Shown here piece by piece: positions 7,071-17,012 of a DNA stretch of 64,000 bases (position 1 is the first letter of the stretch; the number at the start of each line of letters is the position of its first letter). A model generated the notes under the pieces. It was not told the DNA's origin and made no database searches. It saw only the letters and a list, made by a program, of their open reading frames with translations. The position numbers were made by a program, and so were the translations under genes. The stretch comes from JAICJC01 sp963843705 (GTDB lineage: Bacteria; Actinomycetota; Thermoleophilia; Gaiellales; JAICJC01): NCBI GenBank assembly GCA_963843705.1, contig CAWJLQ010000003.1:516721-580720 (forward strand). The letters are read 5' to 3'.

Positions 7071-8808
7071 GTGAGCGCCTACGCCCGCATCGCCGAGCTG
7101 ATCGAGCAGGACCGCTGCGTCATCCTCGACGGCGCCACCGGCACGGAGCTGCCCTCCTCCGACCACCCCGAGCTCGAGGACCGCCTGTGGGGCACCGGCG
7201 CGCTCGTGCGCGCCCCGGACGACGTGCTCGCCGTCCACCGCCGCTACGTCGACGTCGGCTGCGACGTGATCTCGACCGACACCTGGGGCCTGCCGACCGC
7301 GGTTCGCGACGAGCGGCCGCAGCTGTGGGAGGCCGAGCGGCCCGTGCACTGGATGGACGTCGCCCGCCGCGGCGTCGCCCTCGCCCGCCGTGCGGTGGCC
7401 GACGGCGGACGCGCCGGCGGGTGCGCGGTCGCGTTCAGCCTGAACGGCGACGTCGACACGCCCGAGGGCGCCGAGACGATCCGCCTCCTCGCCCGCGTGT
7501 TCGAGGACGACCCGCCCGACGTCATCCTGCTGGAGACGCTCTCGCTCGTGCGCTCGACCACCTACGACACGGTCGAGCGCCTGCTCGGCACCGGCCTGCC
7601 GGTGTGGCTCAGCTTCCGCCGCTGCCGCAGCGGCGTGTGCGGCGTCTACGGAGAGCACTGGGGCGGCCCCGAGGGGGACGCGTTCGGCCGGGCGGCGCGG
7701 CGCTTCGAGCAGATGGGCGTGAGCGCCCTGCTCGTCAACTGCATCCCGCCGGATCACGTGGGCGGGATGATCTCGTGGATGCGCGACTTCACCGACCTGC
7801 CGCTGGGCGCCTACCCGAACCTCGGCTACCTGTCCACCGCCGGCTGGCGCACCGAGGCGGGCGTCGGCGGCGCCGAGTACGCCCAGATGGCACGCGCCTG
7901 GCGCGACGAGGGCGCGCAGATCGTCGGCGGCTGCTGCGGCGTCGGGCCCGGCCACCTGGCCTCGGCGCGGGCGGCGCTCGCCGGCGTCCCCGCCGGCCAC
8001 GCCCGGCCGCTCGAGCTGGTCGGCGACGAGGCGGACGCCGGGGTGCTGCCCGCCGGCGCGCGGTCCGAGCCGTGGCTGGACGGGCGCGGCTCCTCGCTCT
8101 ACCCGCTGGACTTCCCCGACATCCTGTGCGAGCCGGGCGTCTTCGTGCCCACGCAGGGCAGCTTCCTCGTCTGGAAGCACCTCTTCCGCGAGGGCATCGG
8201 GAACGGTCGCCGCTGCCTGGACGTCGGCTGCGGCACGGGCCTCCTGACCGTCCAGCTGGCCCGCAACGGCGCCGACCACGTGCACGCCATCGACATCGAC
8301 CTCACACGCCACCCAGAACACGCTCACGAACGCCTTCCGAAACGGCGTCGCCGACCGCGTGACCGCCGCCGCGGTCGACCTCTACCCCTGGGTGCCGGAG
8401 GAGCGCTACGACGTGATCGTGGCCAGCCTCTACCAGACACCGGTCGACCCGTTCGAGCCGGTCTCCACCCACCGCCCGCTCGACTACTGGGGCCGTAACC
8501 TGATCGACCGGCTGATCGCGATGCTGCCCGAGGCCCTGGCCGAACGGGGTATCTGCTACCTGATGCAGCTCTCGATCATCGGCCAGCGGCGCACGGCCGC
8601 GCTGCTCGACCGGGCGGGATTCCGGTCCCGGGTCGTAGACTTCGGATTCTTCGAGTTCTCAGAGCTGTTCTCCGAACGGGAGCAGCAGATCCACCGGGTG
8701 GAGCAGCTGTCGGACGCATACCACCTGCGCCTGGGCGACCGAAACGTGATCGTCGCGTACCTCGTCGAGGTGACGCGAGCCGCAGAAAGCGAGGGGCCAC
8801 CCGCATGA
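7071..8808 (+). CDS. Homocysteine S-methyltransferase fused to SAM-dependent methyltransferase, frameshifted
   Basis: Residues about 1-300 are a homocysteine methyltransferase (zinc-Cys type): ILDGATGTEL at the start, and the zinc ligands in LVNCIP and GGCCGVGP. About residues 350-580 are a class I SAM methyltransferase with motif I CLDVGCGTGLLTVQLA and HAIDID. One extra base near 8300-8306 shifts the frame; removing it gives IDLHATQNTL and joins the halves. The fusion suggests that methionine formation from homocysteine is tied to a methylation step, perhaps on a shared substrate. The stop overlaps the metK start (ATGA), placing it in the SAM cycle operon. The acceptor of the second domain is unknown. 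Confidence 0.82.
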
Positions 8809-10043
8809 CCGACCTGGACAACGAATACCTCTTCACCTCGGAGTCGGTGACGGAGGGCCACCCGGACAAGATCGCCGACCAGATCTCGGACGCGATCCTC
8901 GACGCCGTCATGGCCGACGACCCGTACGGGCGCGTCGCGTGCGAGACGCTCGTGAACACGGGCCTGATCGTCGTCTCGGGGGAGATCACGACGTCGACGT
9001 ACGTGGACGTCCAGGGCATCGCGCGCGACACGGTGCGCGGGATCGGCTACGACGACGCCGCCTACGGGTTCGACGCCAACACGTGCGCCGTGATGAACAC
9101 GATCGACCGCCAGTCCCCGGACATCGCCCAGGGCGTCGACCGCTCCCACGAGGCGCGCGGCGGGTCGGAGGCGGACGACGCCGGCGTGGCCGGCGCCGGC
9201 GACCAGGGCATGATGTTCGGGTACGCGACGAACGAGACGCCGGAGCTCATGCCGATGCCGATCTCCCTCGCGCACCGGGTGGCTCGGCGGCTGGCGGAGG
9301 TGCGCAAGAGCGGCGAGGTGCCCTACCTGCGCCCGGACGGCAAGACGCAGGTGACCGTGCGCTACCGCGACGGACGGCCGGTGGCGGTCGAGAAGCTCCT
9401 GATCTCGACCCAGCACGCCGAGGGCGTCGACGCGCAGACGCAGATCCGGCCCGACCTGTGGGAGCACGTCGTGCTGCCGTCGCTGCCCCCGGACATGTTC
9501 GATCCGGACGCGCTGCTGGCGCACTTCCTGGTGAACCCCACCGGGCGCTTCGTGATCGGTGGGCCGATGGGCGACTGCGGCCTCACCGGGCGCAAGATCA
9601 TCGTCGACACCTACGGCGGCATGGCGCGGCACGGCGGCGGCGCCTTCAGCGGCAAGGACCCCTCGAAGGTCGACCGCTCGGCCGCATACGCCGCCCGCTG
9701 GGTGGCGAAGAACATCGTCGCCGCGGGCCTGGCCGACCGGGCCGAGGTGCAGGTGGCCTACGCGATCGGGGTCGCCCGCCCCGTCTCGGTGATGGTCGAG
9801 ACGTTCGGCACGGAGCGGATCGGCCGCGGCCGCATCGCCGACCTCGTCACCGAGCACTTCGACCTGCGCCCGGGCGCCTTCCGCGAGGACCTGCGGCTGC
9901 ACCGGCCGATCTACCAGAAGACGGCGGCCTACGGGCACTTCGGCCGCGACGACCCCGACTTCACGTGGGAGCGCACCGACCGCGCCGCCGCCCTGCGGGC
10001 CGCGGCCGGCCTCGACGCGCCCGCCGCGGCGGTGTCGGCGTGA
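8805..10043 (+). CDS. metK: S-adenosylmethionine synthase
   Basis: Makes SAM from methionine and ATP in the cytoplasm. All family signatures are visible: SVTEGHPDKIADQISDA at the N-terminus, GAGDQGMMFGYATNE, and the P-loop-like GGGAFSGKDPSKVDRSAAY. 412 residues, a normal length. The ATG overlaps the stop of the upstream fused methyltransferase, and the PfkB kinase and ahcY follow, giving a complete methyl-cycle operon. Confidence 0.97.
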   Translation: MTDLDNEYLFTSESVTEGHPDKIADQISDAILDAVMADDPYGRVACETLVNTGLIVVSGEITTSTYVDVQGIARDTVRGIGYDDAAYGFDANTCAVMNTIDRQSPDIAQGVDRSHEARGGSEADDAGVAGAGDQGMMFGYATNETPELMPMPISLAHRVARRLAEVRKSGEVPYLRPDGKTQVTVRYRDGRPVAVEKLLISTQHAEGVDAQTQIRPDLWEHVVLPSLPPDMFDPDALLAHFLVNPTGRFVIGGPMGDCGLTGRKIIVDTYGGMARHGGGAFSGKDPSKVDRSAAYAARWVAKNIVAAGLADRAEVQVAYAIGVARPVSVMVETFGTERIGRGRIADLVTEHFDLRPGAFREDLRLHRPIYQKTAAYGHFGRDDPDFTWERTDRAAALRAAAGLDAPAAAVSA

Positions 10044-10059
10044 CCGGGGCCGAACGGCG

Positions 10060-11001
10060 ATGGGCCTGACCGTCGTCGGCTCGATCGCCTTCGATCGGGT
10101 CAAGAGCCCCTTCGGCGAGCGCGAGCGGATGCTCGGCGGCGCCGCCACGTACTTCTCGCTGGCCGCGTCGTTCTTCGACACCGTGACCGTCGTCGGCCCG
10201 GTCGGCGACGACTTCGGCGAGCGCGAGCTGGGCGTGCTCCGCACGCGGGGCACGAACGTGGACGACATCGAGCGCGTACCCGGCGGGCGCACGTTCTTCT
10301 GGCACGGCGAGTACGGCTGGGACCTGAACCAGTGCCACACGAGAGCCACCGAGCTGGGCGTGTTCGCCGACTTCGAGCCCAAGCTCTCGGCCGGGTCGCG
10401 GGCCTGCGACGTGCTCTTCCTGGCCAACATCCAGCCGTCGCTGCAGCAGGCCGTGCGCGCGAGCTGCACCTCGGCGCGGTTCGTCGCGCTCGACTCGATG
10501 AACTACTGGATCGAGAGCGCCCGCAACGAGCTCGTCGACATCATCGGGCAGGTCGACTGCGTGCTCCTGAACGACGCCGAGCTGCGCCAGCTCACCGGCC
10601 GCCCGAACCTGCTGACGGCCGCCCGGGAGGTGCAGCTGCTCGGCCCGCGGGTCGTCATCGCCAAGCAGGGCGAGTACGGCGCGGCCATGATCACGCCGGA
10701 CTCGTTCTTCTCGCTGCCCGCCTTCCCGCTCGAGAACGTCGTCGACCCGACCGGCGCCGGCGACACGTTCGCGGGCGGGTTCCTGGGCTATGTTGCACGG
10801 CATGTCGAGCAGGGCCTGACCGACGACGTGCTGCGGCAGGCGATGGCCTACGGGACGGCGCTCGCGTCGTTCAGCGTCGAGGAGTTCGGCACCGATCGCG
10901 TCGCCCGGCTGACGTCGGACGAGATCCGCGACCGCGTGGACGGGCTGACGCGCATCGTCGCCTTCGAGCACGACCCGGTCGAGCTCGTGTCCCACCCCTG
11001 A
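10060..11001 (+). CDS. PfkB-family kinase, probably adenosine or nucleoside kinase
   Basis: 313 residues with the PfkB C-terminal signature DPTGAGDTFAGGF (catalytic Asp) and an N-terminal GGAATYFSLAA substrate lid region. It lies between metK (gap 16 bp) and ahcY (gap 25 bp). Because ahcY releases adenosine, an adenosine kinase would pull the reaction forward. That role is inferred from position; the sequence alone fits ribokinase-type sugars equally well. Confidence 0.85.
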   Translation: MGLTVVGSIAFDRVKSPFGERERMLGGAATYFSLAASFFDTVTVVGPVGDDFGERELGVLRTRGTNVDDIERVPGGRTFFWHGEYGWDLNQCHTRATELGVFADFEPKLSAGSRACDVLFLANIQPSLQQAVRASCTSARFVALDSMNYWIESARNELVDIIGQVDCVLLNDAELRQLTGRPNLLTAAREVQLLGPRVVIAKQGEYGAAMITPDSFFSLPAFPLENVVDPTGAGDTFAGGFLGYVARHVEQGLTDDVLRQAMAYGTALASFSVEEFGTDRVARLTSDEIRDRVDGLTRIVAFEHDPVELVSHP

Positions 11002-11026
11002 TTCCGAGAACCCTGGAGAGCCACAC

Positions 11027-12487
<1,461 letters not shown>

Positions 12488-12497
12488 TGCCGGGACC

Positions 12498-12510
12498 GGG
12501 GCCTGGCCCC
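12498..12510. repeat. GGGGCCTGGCCCC palindrome
   Basis: 13-bp perfect palindrome 10 bp after the ahcY stop. Related palindromes occur at 16615-16647, 24069-24081 and 24120-24132, always at gene ends. It is a candidate weak terminator or REP-like motif, and it argues against starting the next gene at the GTG overlapping the ahcY stop. Confidence 0.45.
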
Positions 12511-12519
12511 GCCTGGCGC

Positions 12520-12927
12520 GTGCGGGTGGCCGCCGCGGACGACCTGGAGTGGCTGGCCCTGCACGACGGCCACCTGGGCCACCGCGAGCTGGCGGCGAAG
12601 GTCGCGGCCGGCGCGGTGCTGGTGGCCGAGTCGGACAGCGGGCGCGCGGGCCTGCTGCGGCTCGACCACCTGTGGTCGGCGGTGCCGTTCGTGGCGCTCG
12701 TGCGGGTGCTGCCGGAGGCCCGCCGGCGAGGCGCCGGCCGGGCGCTGGTCGAGGCCGCCCGCGCCCGGGCGCGCGAGCAGGGCGCGCCGCTGCTCCTGAG
12801 CTCCGCCACCGGCGACGAGCCGGACGCGCTCGCCTGGCACCGGGCCGTCGGCTTCGAGGAGTGGGGCATCCTGCCCGGACTCAACCCCGACGGCGCCGGC
12901 GAGGTGTTCTTCCGCTCGACCCTCTAG
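12520..12927 (+). CDS. GNAT-family N-acetyltransferase
   Basis: About 135 residues. The acetyl-CoA-binding region is FVALVRVLPEARRRGAGRAL (R/Q-x-x-G-x-G/A loop), with a typical C-terminal HRAVGFEEWGILPG strand-helix. Start chosen at the GTG that begins RVAAADDLEWL; an upstream GTG at 12487 overlapping the ahcY stop would add a Pro-Gly-rich stretch read from a palindrome. The acceptor is unknown. Its TAG stop lies in the left arm of the inverted-repeat element. Confidence 0.78.
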   Translation: MRVAAADDLEWLALHDGHLGHRELAAKVAAGAVLVAESDSGRAGLLRLDHLWSAVPFVALVRVLPEARRRGAGRALVEAARARAREQGAPLLLSSATGDEPDALAWHRAVGFEEWGILPGLNPDGAGEVFFRSTL

Positions 12928-13134
12928 ATCGTTGATTCCGAATTCGACGCGCGCCTGGACGCACGGACGGCTCACCGCACGGCGTCGCGCTGGTGGCGCT
13001 GCGGCTGCGAACCGTCGCATCGCTGCGTCCTCGGTCGCGCCCATACGACCAGGTATGACCGCTCCCTGCGTCCTTGCGCTGCTCGGTTCGCAGCCGCCCA
13101 GGACATCACGTGAATTCGGAATCAACGATCTAGA
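12923..13134. repeat. 212-bp element with perfect 23-bp terminal inverted repeats
   Basis: The arms at 12923-12945 and 13112-13134 are exact reverse complements (outer end TCTAGATCGTTGATTCC...). Inside is a second nested palindrome, GGCTGCGAACCG near 13001 against CGGTTCGCAGCC near 13084, flanking a weaker one. It fills the gap between two convergent genes, and both TAG stop codons lie inside the TCTAGA of the arms. It could be a MITE-like non-autonomous element, a very large hairpin terminator, or both. No ORF inside is convincing. Confidence 0.7.
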
Positions 13135-13846
13135 AGTGGTCGGTCAGGTCGCGGAAGCTGCGCAGCAGCAGGATCCGTTCGTGTCCATCGGGCAGCTCGA
13201 CGTGCTCGAGGTGCCACGTGTGCTCGTGCGGGACGAACACGCCGCGCAGGCCCGCCTCGACGGCCGGGAGAATGTCCGATCGGGGTGAGTTGCCGATCAT
13301 CCACGTGCGGGCGGGGTCGAGCGCCTCGTCCTCCACCAGCCGGCGGTAGACGGCGGCGGTCTTCTCCGGCGTCACCACCGCCCGGCGGAAGTGGTGGGCG
13401 AGGCCCGAGCGGGCGATCTTGTGCGACTGCTCGTCGTGGTCGCCCTTGGTGAGCAGGAACAGGTCGTGGCGGCCGCGCAGCTCGGCCAGCGTCTCGGGGA
13501 CGCCGTCGATGATCTCGAGCTGATCCCAGGCGAGCCGCGTCAGCAGGCGGGCGATCTCGGCACGGTCGGCGGCCGAGAGCTCCTCCTCGCGCAGGCGCCG
13601 GGCCGTCACCTCGAGCGTGAGCGCGAACACCTTGGTGCCGTAGCCGTGCTCCGCGGCGTGCAGATGCTCGATCTCGTCGAGCACGGCCCGCACCTCGGCC
13701 TCGTCCAGACTGGGGTGGTCGATCCACGCGATGAAGTCCGCGATCACGCCCTCGAAGACGACGTTGTTCTCCCAGAGCGTGTCGTCGGCGTCGAAGATCA
13801 GGTGCTGGCGCCCGTCCACGGGAGCGAAGTATCGCGCGACTACCAT
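13130..13846 (-). CDS. HAD-superfamily hydrolase
   Basis: 238 residues from the ATG at 13846. Motif I is LIFDADDTLWENN (nucleophile Asp plus general acid Asp), motif II FLLTKGD, the motif III Lys is in AVVTPEKT, and motif IV is IGNSPRSDILPA. The helical cap domain between motif I and II fits YjjG/phosphoglycolate-phosphatase-like enzymes acting on small phosphorylated metabolites. The substrate is unknown. It is divergent from adenosine deaminase with only 6 bp between start codons, and convergent with the GNAT gene across the inverted-repeat element. Confidence 0.85.
   Translation of the reverse strand: MVVARYFAPVDGRQHLIFDADDTLWENNVVFEGVIADFIAWIDHPSLDEAEVRAVLDEIEHLHAAEHGYGTKVFALTLEVTARRLREEELSAADRAEIARLLTRLAWDQLEIIDGVPETLAELRGRHDLFLLTKGDHDEQSHKIARSGLAHHFRRAVVTPEKTAAVYRRLVEDEALDPARTWMIGNSPRSDILPAVEAGLRGVFVPHEHTWHLEHVELPDGHERILLLRSFRDLTDHF
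13841..13846 (+). promoter_or_regulatory. TACCAT -10 box of adenosine deaminase, leaderless
   Basis: TACCAT ends 6 nt before the ATG at 13853 and overlaps the first codon of the divergent HAD gene, so the adenosine deaminase promoter lies within that gene. Confidence 0.45.
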
Positions 13847-13852
13847 GCGCCG

Positions 13853-14824
13853 ATGCCGGGGATGGCCAAGGTCGAGCTGCACGTGCACCTGGACTGCGCC
13901 GCATCCCACGCCGTCGTCGCCCGCCTGCGCCCGGAGGTGACCGAGGCGCGGTACCGCGCCGAGTTCGTGGCACCGGCGAAGTGCACCAACCTGGCCGACT
14001 TCCTGCTGCGGCCGCCGCGGATCGTGGCGCTGATGCAGGATCGCCGCGGCCTCGAGCTGATCGTGGACGACCTCTTCGACCAGCTCGCGCGCGACGGCGT
14101 CGTCTACGCCGAGCCGCGCTTCGCGCCCCACCTGCACACCGACGGCGGCCTCTCGGCCGGGCAGGTGGTCGAGATCGTGAACGCCGCCGTCGAGCGCGCG
14201 GCGGCTGCGAGCGGCGTCGAGGCCCGCCTGATCCTGTGCACCCTGCGCCATTTCGACGCCGCCCGCAGCCTGGAGACGGTCGAGCTCGTCGAGCGCTTCC
14301 GCGGCTCCCTCGTCGTCGCGCTCGACATCGCCGGCGACGAGGCCGGCCACCCCCTGGACGCCCACGAGGCGGCGTTCGTGCGCGCCGAGGCGGCCGGCCT
14401 GCGCCGGACGGCGCACGCGGGCGAGGCGTGCGGCCCCGGGAGCGTGTGGGAGACGCTGCGCCGCCTGCGGCCGGAGCGCATCGGCCACGGCGCCCGCAGC
14501 AGCGAGGATCCGACCCTCGTCGCCCATCTGGCCGCGACCGGGGTGCACCTGGAGGTGTGCCCGTCGTCGAACGTGCAGACCGACCTCTGCGCGACGTATG
14601 CGGACCACCCGATCGACGCCCTCTACCGGGCCGGCGTCTCGCTCGGCGTGAGCACGGACTGCCGCGCCGTCACCGACATCGACCTCGAGCGCGAGTATGC
14701 CCGCCTGCGGGAGACATTCGGCTGGACGGATGCCGAGCTGCGCCGCTGCAACCGGGCGGCGCTCGGCGCGTCGTTCGCCCCGGCGGACGTGCAGGCACGG
14801 GTCGCCGCGCGGCTCGAGGCGTGA
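13853..14824 (+). CDS. add: Adenosine deaminase
   Basis: 323 residues of the adenosine/adenine deaminase amidohydrolase fold. Zinc ligands: VELHVHLD near the N-terminus, TAHAGEACG with the catalytic Glu nearby, and VSTDCRAV at the C-terminus (Asp ligand). RIGHGARS and LEVCPSSNVQT are family signatures. In many homologues the first motif is KAELHVHLEG, here HLDC. It would convert the adenosine released by AhcY to inosine, complementing the PfkB kinase 3 kb away. Some family members prefer adenine or modified adenosines, so the exact substrate is less certain. Confidence 0.85.
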   Translation: MPGMAKVELHVHLDCAASHAVVARLRPEVTEARYRAEFVAPAKCTNLADFLLRPPRIVALMQDRRGLELIVDDLFDQLARDGVVYAEPRFAPHLHTDGGLSAGQVVEIVNAAVERAAAASGVEARLILCTLRHFDAARSLETVELVERFRGSLVVALDIAGDEAGHPLDAHEAAFVRAEAAGLRRTAHAGEACGPGSVWETLRRLRPERIGHGARSSEDPTLVAHLAATGVHLEVCPSSNVQTDLCATYADHPIDALYRAGVSLGVSTDCRAVTDIDLEREYARLRETFGWTDAELRRCNRAALGASFAPADVQARVAARLEA

Positions 14825-14832
14825 CCCCGGCC

Positions 14833-14859
14833 TAATCCAAAGCGGGGATCTGCCGATCA
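14833..14859 (+). promoter_or_regulatory. Possible flagellar sigma (FliA-type) promoter
   Basis: TAATCCAA, 11 bp, GCCGATCA, ending 7 nt before the chemoreceptor start. The sigma-28 consensus is TAAAGTTT-N11-GCCGATAA; the -10 matches 7 of 8 positions and the spacing is right, but the -35 matches poorly. Confidence 0.35.
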
Positions 14860-14866
14860 CCCGGCA

Positions 14867-16603
14867 GTGCGCCATCGCCCCCGCATCGCCCGCACCATCC
14901 GGGCCAAGCTCGCCTGGAGCTTCGGTACCGTCGTCGTGCTCCTGATCGGGCTCGCCTGCGTCTCCTGGTGGGGCCTGGCCGGCATGACCTCGGTCTCGCG
15001 CTCCATCGACGGCTCGGTGACCCCCCGCATGCTCGCGGTCGACGACGTCCGCGCAGCCGCGTCCGATGCCCACTACTCCGAGACGCGTGCCGTGCTCGAC
15101 GCATCCACCGGTGCGATCAAGGACTACCGGGCCGACCACGCCACGCTCATGGCGCTGAAACGGCGCCTGGATGCGCTCTCCGGCACCGGCGCCGACGCCG
15201 CGGCCGTACGCAGGATCGACGCCGCCGTCGCCCGCTCGAACGCCGTGGGCGCACGGATGCTCGGCCTGCTGGCGGCCGGCCGCCCGGACCGGGCGCGCGG
15301 ACTCCTGGACGCTGCCGACGGGGCCAATGACGGCGTCGTCGGCGCGCTCACCGCATACCAGAAGACGCTGCGGACGCGCGAGGCCGGCCTGGCCGGCCAG
15401 GCGACGGCGACGTCCGCACAGGCGCGCTGGGCGATCGTGCTCTTCGCCGTCGCTGCCGCCGCGGCGGCTGCGACGCTCGCCACCGCGCTCACCCGCCGCA
15501 TCGGCCGCCGCATCCGCCGCATGCTCGCGGCCGCAGAGGGCATCGCCGTGGGCGAGCTCAACCACGACGTCTCCACCGAGAACGGGGACGAGATCGGGGA
15601 CGCCACCCGCGCCTTCGGGCGGATGATGGCCTACCTGCAGGAGGTGGCCGAATCCGTCACCCGCGTGGCCGCGGGCGACCTCAGCGTCCAGGTGGAGCCG
15701 AAGTCCGAGGCCGACGTGCTCACGAACGCGGTCGCCGCGATGATCGACTCGCTCCGCGGCGTGATCACGGAGGTGACGGGCGCGGCGGCGCACCTGAGCG
15801 CGGCCTCCCAGGAGCTGACGGCGACCTCTGGTGAGACGACCCACGCCGTCGACGACATCGCCCGGGCCGTCCAGGGCGTGGCCGGGGGCGCGGACCGGCA
15901 GCTGGGCATGGTCGAGGCGACGCGCGACCTCGCCTCCGAGTCCGCCCAGGCCGCCGACCGTGCGAGCGAGGTCGCCGCCCGCGGCGTGACCGCCGCCGAG
16001 CAGGCGAGCGGCGCGATGGCGGCGGTGCGCTCGTCCTCGGCGGACGTTGCGTCGGCGATCGGCGAGCTGGCCGCCCGCTCGGACCGGATCGGCGGCATCG
16101 TCGAGACGATCACGACCATCGCCGGCCAGACGAACCTGCTGGCGCTGAACGCGGCCATCGAGGCCGCCCGCGCCGGCGAGCAGGGCCGCGGCTTCGCCGT
16201 CGTCGCCGAGGAGGTGCGCAAGCTCGCCGAGGAGTCACAGCAGGCCGCCGAGCAGATCGCCGGGCTGATCGGCGAGATCCAGGTCGAGACCACGCGCACG
16301 GTCGCGGCCGCGAACGAGAGCGCGCGCCGCAGCGACGAGAGCACGGCGATCGTCGAGGAGGCGCGGGCAGCCTTCGGCCAGATCGGCGCCGCCGTGGACG
16401 ACATGACCCATCGCATCGAGCAGATCGCGGCCGCGTCCGCCGAGGTCGCCGGCGTCGCGGAGCAGTCCTCTGCCGCGACGCAGCAGGTGTCCTCGTCCGC
16501 CGAGGAGACCAGCGCAGCCGCACAGCAGATCAACGCCTCGTCGCAGGAGCTGGCGGCGACGGCGCAGACGCTCGAGCGGCTCGTCTCCCACTTCCAGCTC
16601 TAG
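14867..16603 (+). CDS. Methyl-accepting chemotaxis protein
   Basis: 578 residues. TM1 is at about 18-39, a helical extracytoplasmic sensor region at about 40-187, TM2 at about 188-208, then one or two HAMP domains (about 209-320). The cytoplasmic coiled coil carries the invariant hairpin tip TIAGQTNLLALNAAIEAARA. The sensor region looks like a four-helix bundle and its ligand is unknown. No che or flagellar gene is in the window, so it is an orphan receptor gene. The GTG start is preceded by a FliA-like promoter. Confidence 0.93.
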   Translation: MRHRPRIARTIRAKLAWSFGTVVVLLIGLACVSWWGLAGMTSVSRSIDGSVTPRMLAVDDVRAAASDAHYSETRAVLDASTGAIKDYRADHATLMALKRRLDALSGTGADAAAVRRIDAAVARSNAVGARMLGLLAAGRPDRARGLLDAADGANDGVVGALTAYQKTLRTREAGLAGQATATSAQARWAIVLFAVAAAAAAATLATALTRRIGRRIRRMLAAAEGIAVGELNHDVSTENGDEIGDATRAFGRMMAYLQEVAESVTRVAAGDLSVQVEPKSEADVLTNAVAAMIDSLRGVITEVTGAAAHLSAASQELTATSGETTHAVDDIARAVQGVAGGADRQLGMVEATRDLASESAQAADRASEVAARGVTAAEQASGAMAAVRSSSADVASAIGELAARSDRIGGIVETITTIAGQTNLLALNAAIEAARAGEQGRGFAVVAEEVRKLAEESQQAAEQIAGLIGEIQVETTRTVAAANESARRSDESTAIVEEARAAFGQIGAAVDDMTHRIEQIAAASAEVAGVAEQSSAATQQVSSSAEETSAAAQQINASSQELAATAQTLERLVSHFQL

Positions 16604-16614
16604 ACCCGAGCACC

Positions 16615-16647
16615 GGGGCCTGGACCCGCTGGGCGGGGCCAGGCCCC
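16615..16647 (+). terminator. Hairpin terminator of the chemoreceptor gene
   Basis: Inverted repeat GGGGCCTGG ... CCAGGCCCC with inner CCC/GGG pairing, 12 bp after the stop. No T-tract follows, as is common in high-GC actinobacteria. Confidence 0.6.
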
Positions 16648-16730
16648 ATCCGCCATCCGCTTGTCCGGCAGCGGCACGCCCGTTGTGGTAGGCATCGGTC
16701 GGAGCCGTTCCACGCGGAAGGGGGTGGCAC

Positions 16731-17012
16731 GTGGCGGACGCGTGCACGCACATGGATCAGATCGAGCTCACCGAGCTTCCGGCCGACATCGCCGGCTGCG
16801 AGGACTGCCTGCGCATCGGCGCCCGCTGGCTGCACCTGCGCATGTGCACCACCTGCGGCCACATCGGCTGCTGCGACTCCTCCCCGAACCGGCACGCGAC
16901 CGCCCACGTGCACGAGTCCGGCCACGTCGTCATCCGCTCGGCGGAGCCGGGCGAGGACTGGTTCTGGTGCTACGAGGACGAGGTGGCCTTCACGGTCGCG
17001 GGCGGAGGATGA
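16731..17012 (+). CDS. UBP-type zinc-finger protein
   Basis: 93 residues, essentially one ZnF-UBP domain: CTHMDQIEL, CEDCLRIG, MCTTCGHIGCCDSS, then His residues in RHATAHVHESGH. In bacteria this small domain is usually found beside, or fused to, thioredoxin-reductase-like flavoproteins, exactly the context here. Its stop overlaps the ATG of the next gene (ATGA). It probably binds a partner peptide or C-terminus within a redox signalling complex; the partner is unknown. Confidence 0.88.
   Translation: MADACTHMDQIELTELPADIAGCEDCLRIGARWLHLRMCTTCGHIGCCDSSPNRHATAHVHESGHVVIRSAEPGEDWFWCYEDEVAFTVAGGG

Noticed and set aside
12929..13288. Plus-strand frame starting inside the 212-bp palindromic element
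   Set aside because: It runs antisense into the HAD gene and begins in the inverted repeat; no domain.
13130..15844. A 904-codon minus-strand frame across the adenosine deaminase and chemoreceptor genes
   Set aside because: Only its last 239 codons (HAD hydrolase) are real; the rest is antisense to well-supported genes and has no domain.
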